From Vicinamibacteria bacterium (lineage in GTDB: Bacteria; Acidobacteriota; Vicinamibacteria; Vicinamibacterales; UBA8438), in the NCBI GenBank assembly GCA_022821235.1, contig JAJEEA010000551.1:1-52917 (forward strand): a stretch of 52,917 bases of DNA, given 5' to 3'. A program made the translations under genes and the position numbers. Below the pieces are notes generated by a model that saw only the letters and a program-made list of their open reading frames with translations, ran no database searches and was not told where the DNA came from. Of this stretch, positions 51,231-52,917 are shown in pieces (the stretch's first letter is position 1; every line of letters begins with the position of its first letter).

Positions 51231-52262
51231 TCAGATGAGGTGGCCGGTCCAGCGGCCGGCGAGCACGATGCCGGTCCAGATCAGCAGCGACGCGGCCCCG
51301 GCGAAGCGTGCGGCCGGGGGCAGCTCGTCGGCCGTGTCCCACGCGCCGACGCCGCGGAACGTCCGGAAATGGAAGACGGCCATGTTGACGAACGCGAGCG
51401 GCAGCAGCAGGAGCTTGATCTGAAAGGCGGTGTTGTCCAGGTACCCGGGGGCGCGGGTCATGAACATACCGAAGCCGGTGACGGCGGCCACGACGAAGGC
51501 GGCCCAGGTCCAGGGGAGCAGCTTGCCGGTGATCTGGCTGACCGGGTACCGCGTCGCCGCGAGGCCGAGCAGCCGCAGGTCGACGGTCACGATGGTGCCG
51601 AGCACCAGGGCCAGCCCGATCACGTGGATCGACTCCAGCATCGGGAACCACCAGGTGAAGCCGATGTGCTGCGAGAGGGGGTGGTCCTGCAGCCACTGCC
51701 AGATGGACGGGTAGGCCTCGAGGCTCTCCCAGGGGAACGGGACCGGGAAGGGATCGGTGATGTACTCGGAGTACGCGATCCAGCGCCCCGCCATCATGAT
51801 GCCGATCCAGAGCAGGAGGGACACGCCGGCGATGAGACGGGCCACGAGCAGTCGGTCCTCGGACTCCTCCCAATAGCCGTGCTCCTTGCGGTTCTTCCAG
51901 TAGACGAGGAACGCCAGCCCCACGGCCAGCACCAGCAGCGAGAACTTGAACGTGGCGACGGGGTTGTAGAGGTACCGCACCGGCCGCGCGAGGACGAAGA
52001 GCATGCCGGTGACGAAGTTGACGCCGAGGGCGCACCAGGTCCACGGCAGCAGCCGCCGGATCATCTCGCTGACGCTGTGGCCCCGCATCGCGAGGCCCAG
52101 GAACCGCAAGTCGACCATGACGATCGAGCCGACCACCGTGGCGATGCCCATGATGTGGAACGACTGGGCGATCGGGGGCAGGCCCGGGACGTTGCCGAGC
52201 AGGTACACCATCAGCTCGCGGGTCGGGCTCTCCTGGAGCGTCTGGGCCAGGAAGTCGCGCAT
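51231..52262 (-). CDS. DUF6644-like membrane protein, internally duplicated
   Basis: The 343-residue protein has eight or more TM helices in two similar halves. First half: HIMGIATVVGSIVMVDLRFL, RRLLPWTWCALGVNFVTGML. Second half: HVIGLALVLGTIVTVDLRLL, GKLLPWTWAAFVVAAVTGFG. Conserved HxxG and VDLR motifs and LLPWTW recur at the same spacing, so a duplication of a ~150-residue unit is clear. The fold resembles cytochrome b-like or DUF6644 membrane proteins of Acidobacteria; function unknown. ATG 52262 is chosen (MRDFLAQTLQES). No strong ribosome site. Confidence 0.8.
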   Translation of the reverse strand: MRDFLAQTLQESPTRELMVYLLGNVPGLPPIAQSFHIMGIATVVGSIVMVDLRFLGLAMRGHSVSEMIRRLLPWTWCALGVNFVTGMLFVLARPVRYLYNPVATFKFSLLVLAVGLAFLVYWKNRKEHGYWEESEDRLLVARLIAGVSLLLWIGIMMAGRWIAYSEYITDPFPVPFPWESLEAYPSIWQWLQDHPLSQHIGFTWWFPMLESIHVIGLALVLGTIVTVDLRLLGLAATRYPVSQITGKLLPWTWAAFVVAAVTGFGMFMTRAPGYLDNTAFQIKLLLLPLAFVNMAVFHFRTFRGVGAWDTADELPPAARFAGAASLLIWTGIVLAGRWTGHLI

Positions 52263-52773
52263 GGGTCGGTCTCTCGCTTGGCGTCGGGGAATGGGGCGGC
52301 CGTGGAACGCCGGCTTTCGCGCCGCCATTCTAGCAGCCCGGTTGGGCCCGCGCGCCGAGGGCCGCGACGCACGGCGCCGCGAGCCGCAACACACGGCGCC
52401 GCGAGCCCGCAACGCAACGCGGGAGCGGGCGACCGGGCCCGAACGTCACGCGGGCGCGGCCCGTCAGCTCGGATGCGTCGCGGCTCCCGAGTCGGTGGGA
52501 GGTGTCACCGGAGAAGGCCCCGGACGCCGGATGGCCGGGGGGATGCCTTCCGCCTCGTAGGCCGGTCACGAGGGCCGATCTCGGTGAACCGGCCGCGCGG
52601 TAACGGCGTATCCTATTCGACGGGGTTGGACGCGGAGCTCCGGTGTCGATGTCCGCGTCGACACCGCACGACGACTGCTCGGCGCCTCCACGTCCTGGCG
52701 GACGCGGAGGCTGCCGCCGGGCTCCAGCCCTGCTGCCCCTGATTCGCCTTCCCGACAGCATCCAGGAGTCCCG
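52263..52773. other. Intergenic region with GC-rich repeats, no gene seen
   Basis: About 510 bp. CACGGCGCCGCGAGCC occurs twice near 52,371-52,410. Frames on both strands are Arg/Ala-rich without support. It separates divergent genes and should contain their promoters; none is obvious. Confidence 0.3.
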
Positions 52774-52917
52774 ATGAGCAAGCCTCTCGTGGCCGTTACG
52801 TCGTTCGCAGTGGCATGGACCCTCGTGGCCGCGCCTGGGCCGGCCGCCGGCCAGCCGGCCGACGCGACGCCGGCCGGCGCCTGCGCCGCCTCGTCGCCGG
52901 CGGAGTGGCCGGGGCTC
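52774..52917 (+). CDS. Secreted protein, N-terminal part only
   Basis: ATG 52774 follows CAGGAG by 6 nt. The 48 visible codons encode a signal peptide (MSKPLVAVTSFAVAWTLVAA, cleavage near PAAGQPAD) and an Ala/Pro-rich start ending ACAASSPAEWPGL at the window edge. The downstream part is missing, so the family cannot be named. Confidence 0.55.
   Translation, partial: MSKPLVAVTSFAVAWTLVAAPGPAAGQPADATPAGACAASSPAEWPGL

Overview
The window is high-GC bacterial chromosome, most likely from the Acidobacteriota and probably the Vicinamibacteria lineage. This is inferred from gene content, not from a marker gene. The clues are MacB/FtsX-type 'ADOP' permeases with PadR regulators, a DUF5916 outer-membrane protein, a cytochrome c/copper monooxygenase-like secreted protein, BlaI/M56 signalling, and many toxin-antitoxin and defence genes. 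The only RNA gene seen is tRNA-Asn.

Region 1 (1-8.6 kb): a partial flippase-like protein, a DUF4203-like membrane protein and tRNA-Asn, then a tightly coupled minus-strand operon (1586-6943). The operon encodes a flavin halogenase/hydroxylase-like enzyme, a type III polyketide synthase, an isoprenylcysteine-methyltransferase-family protein and an unusual GPP34-cytochrome P450 fusion. It resembles alkylresorcinol/alkylpyrone loci (srsABC, bpsAB). A divergent LuxR-type regulator carries an amber codon inside its DNA-binding domain, and an inverted repeat lies between the two units.

Region 2 (8.9-27.9 kb): a defence and toxin-antitoxin island with many remnants. It holds nucleotidyltransferase (AbiEii/MNT-like) toxin pairs, a NYN-domain protein and a collapsed type 1-like BREX locus (brxA, brxB, brxC 5' part joined to pglZ 3' part, brxL, no pglX). 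About 257-bp direct repeats flank the BREX stretch. Further on are an orphan HigA antitoxin, a truncated YhgA/Rpn-like gene, a frameshifted DUF4143-type ATPase and a frameshifted PIN toxin with its partner.

Region 3 (28.2-43.9 kb): core-like and accessory genes mixed. There is a cytochrome c/PHM-like protein, a Uma2 endonuclease, a Tsx-like porin, a broken ABC-F ATPase, and a coupled ATPase plus PD-(D/E)XK-like pair that may be an unassigned defence system. A ferritin-like protein, a serine hydrolase, the DUF5916 protein, a methyltransferase, MazEF and a PadR/DUF2306 pair follow.

Region 4 (44.1-52.9 kb): a frameshifted ADOP permease, an EF-hand lipoprotein, an M56 sensor peptidase with an early amber codon, BlaI with a strong promoter/operator, a Fic protein, a duplicated DUF6644-like membrane protein and the start of a secreted protein.

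Two themes run through the window. First, gene boundaries are very compact (ATGA, GTGA, TGATG overlaps) and some starts sit only 6-9 nt after a -10-like box, which suggests leaderless transcripts. Second, single-base disruptions are frequent: three in-frame stops and at least five frameshifts in recognisable genes. They indicate real gene decay, assembly errors, or both. TAG is used as the normal stop of intact genes here, so stop-codon recoding is unlikely.
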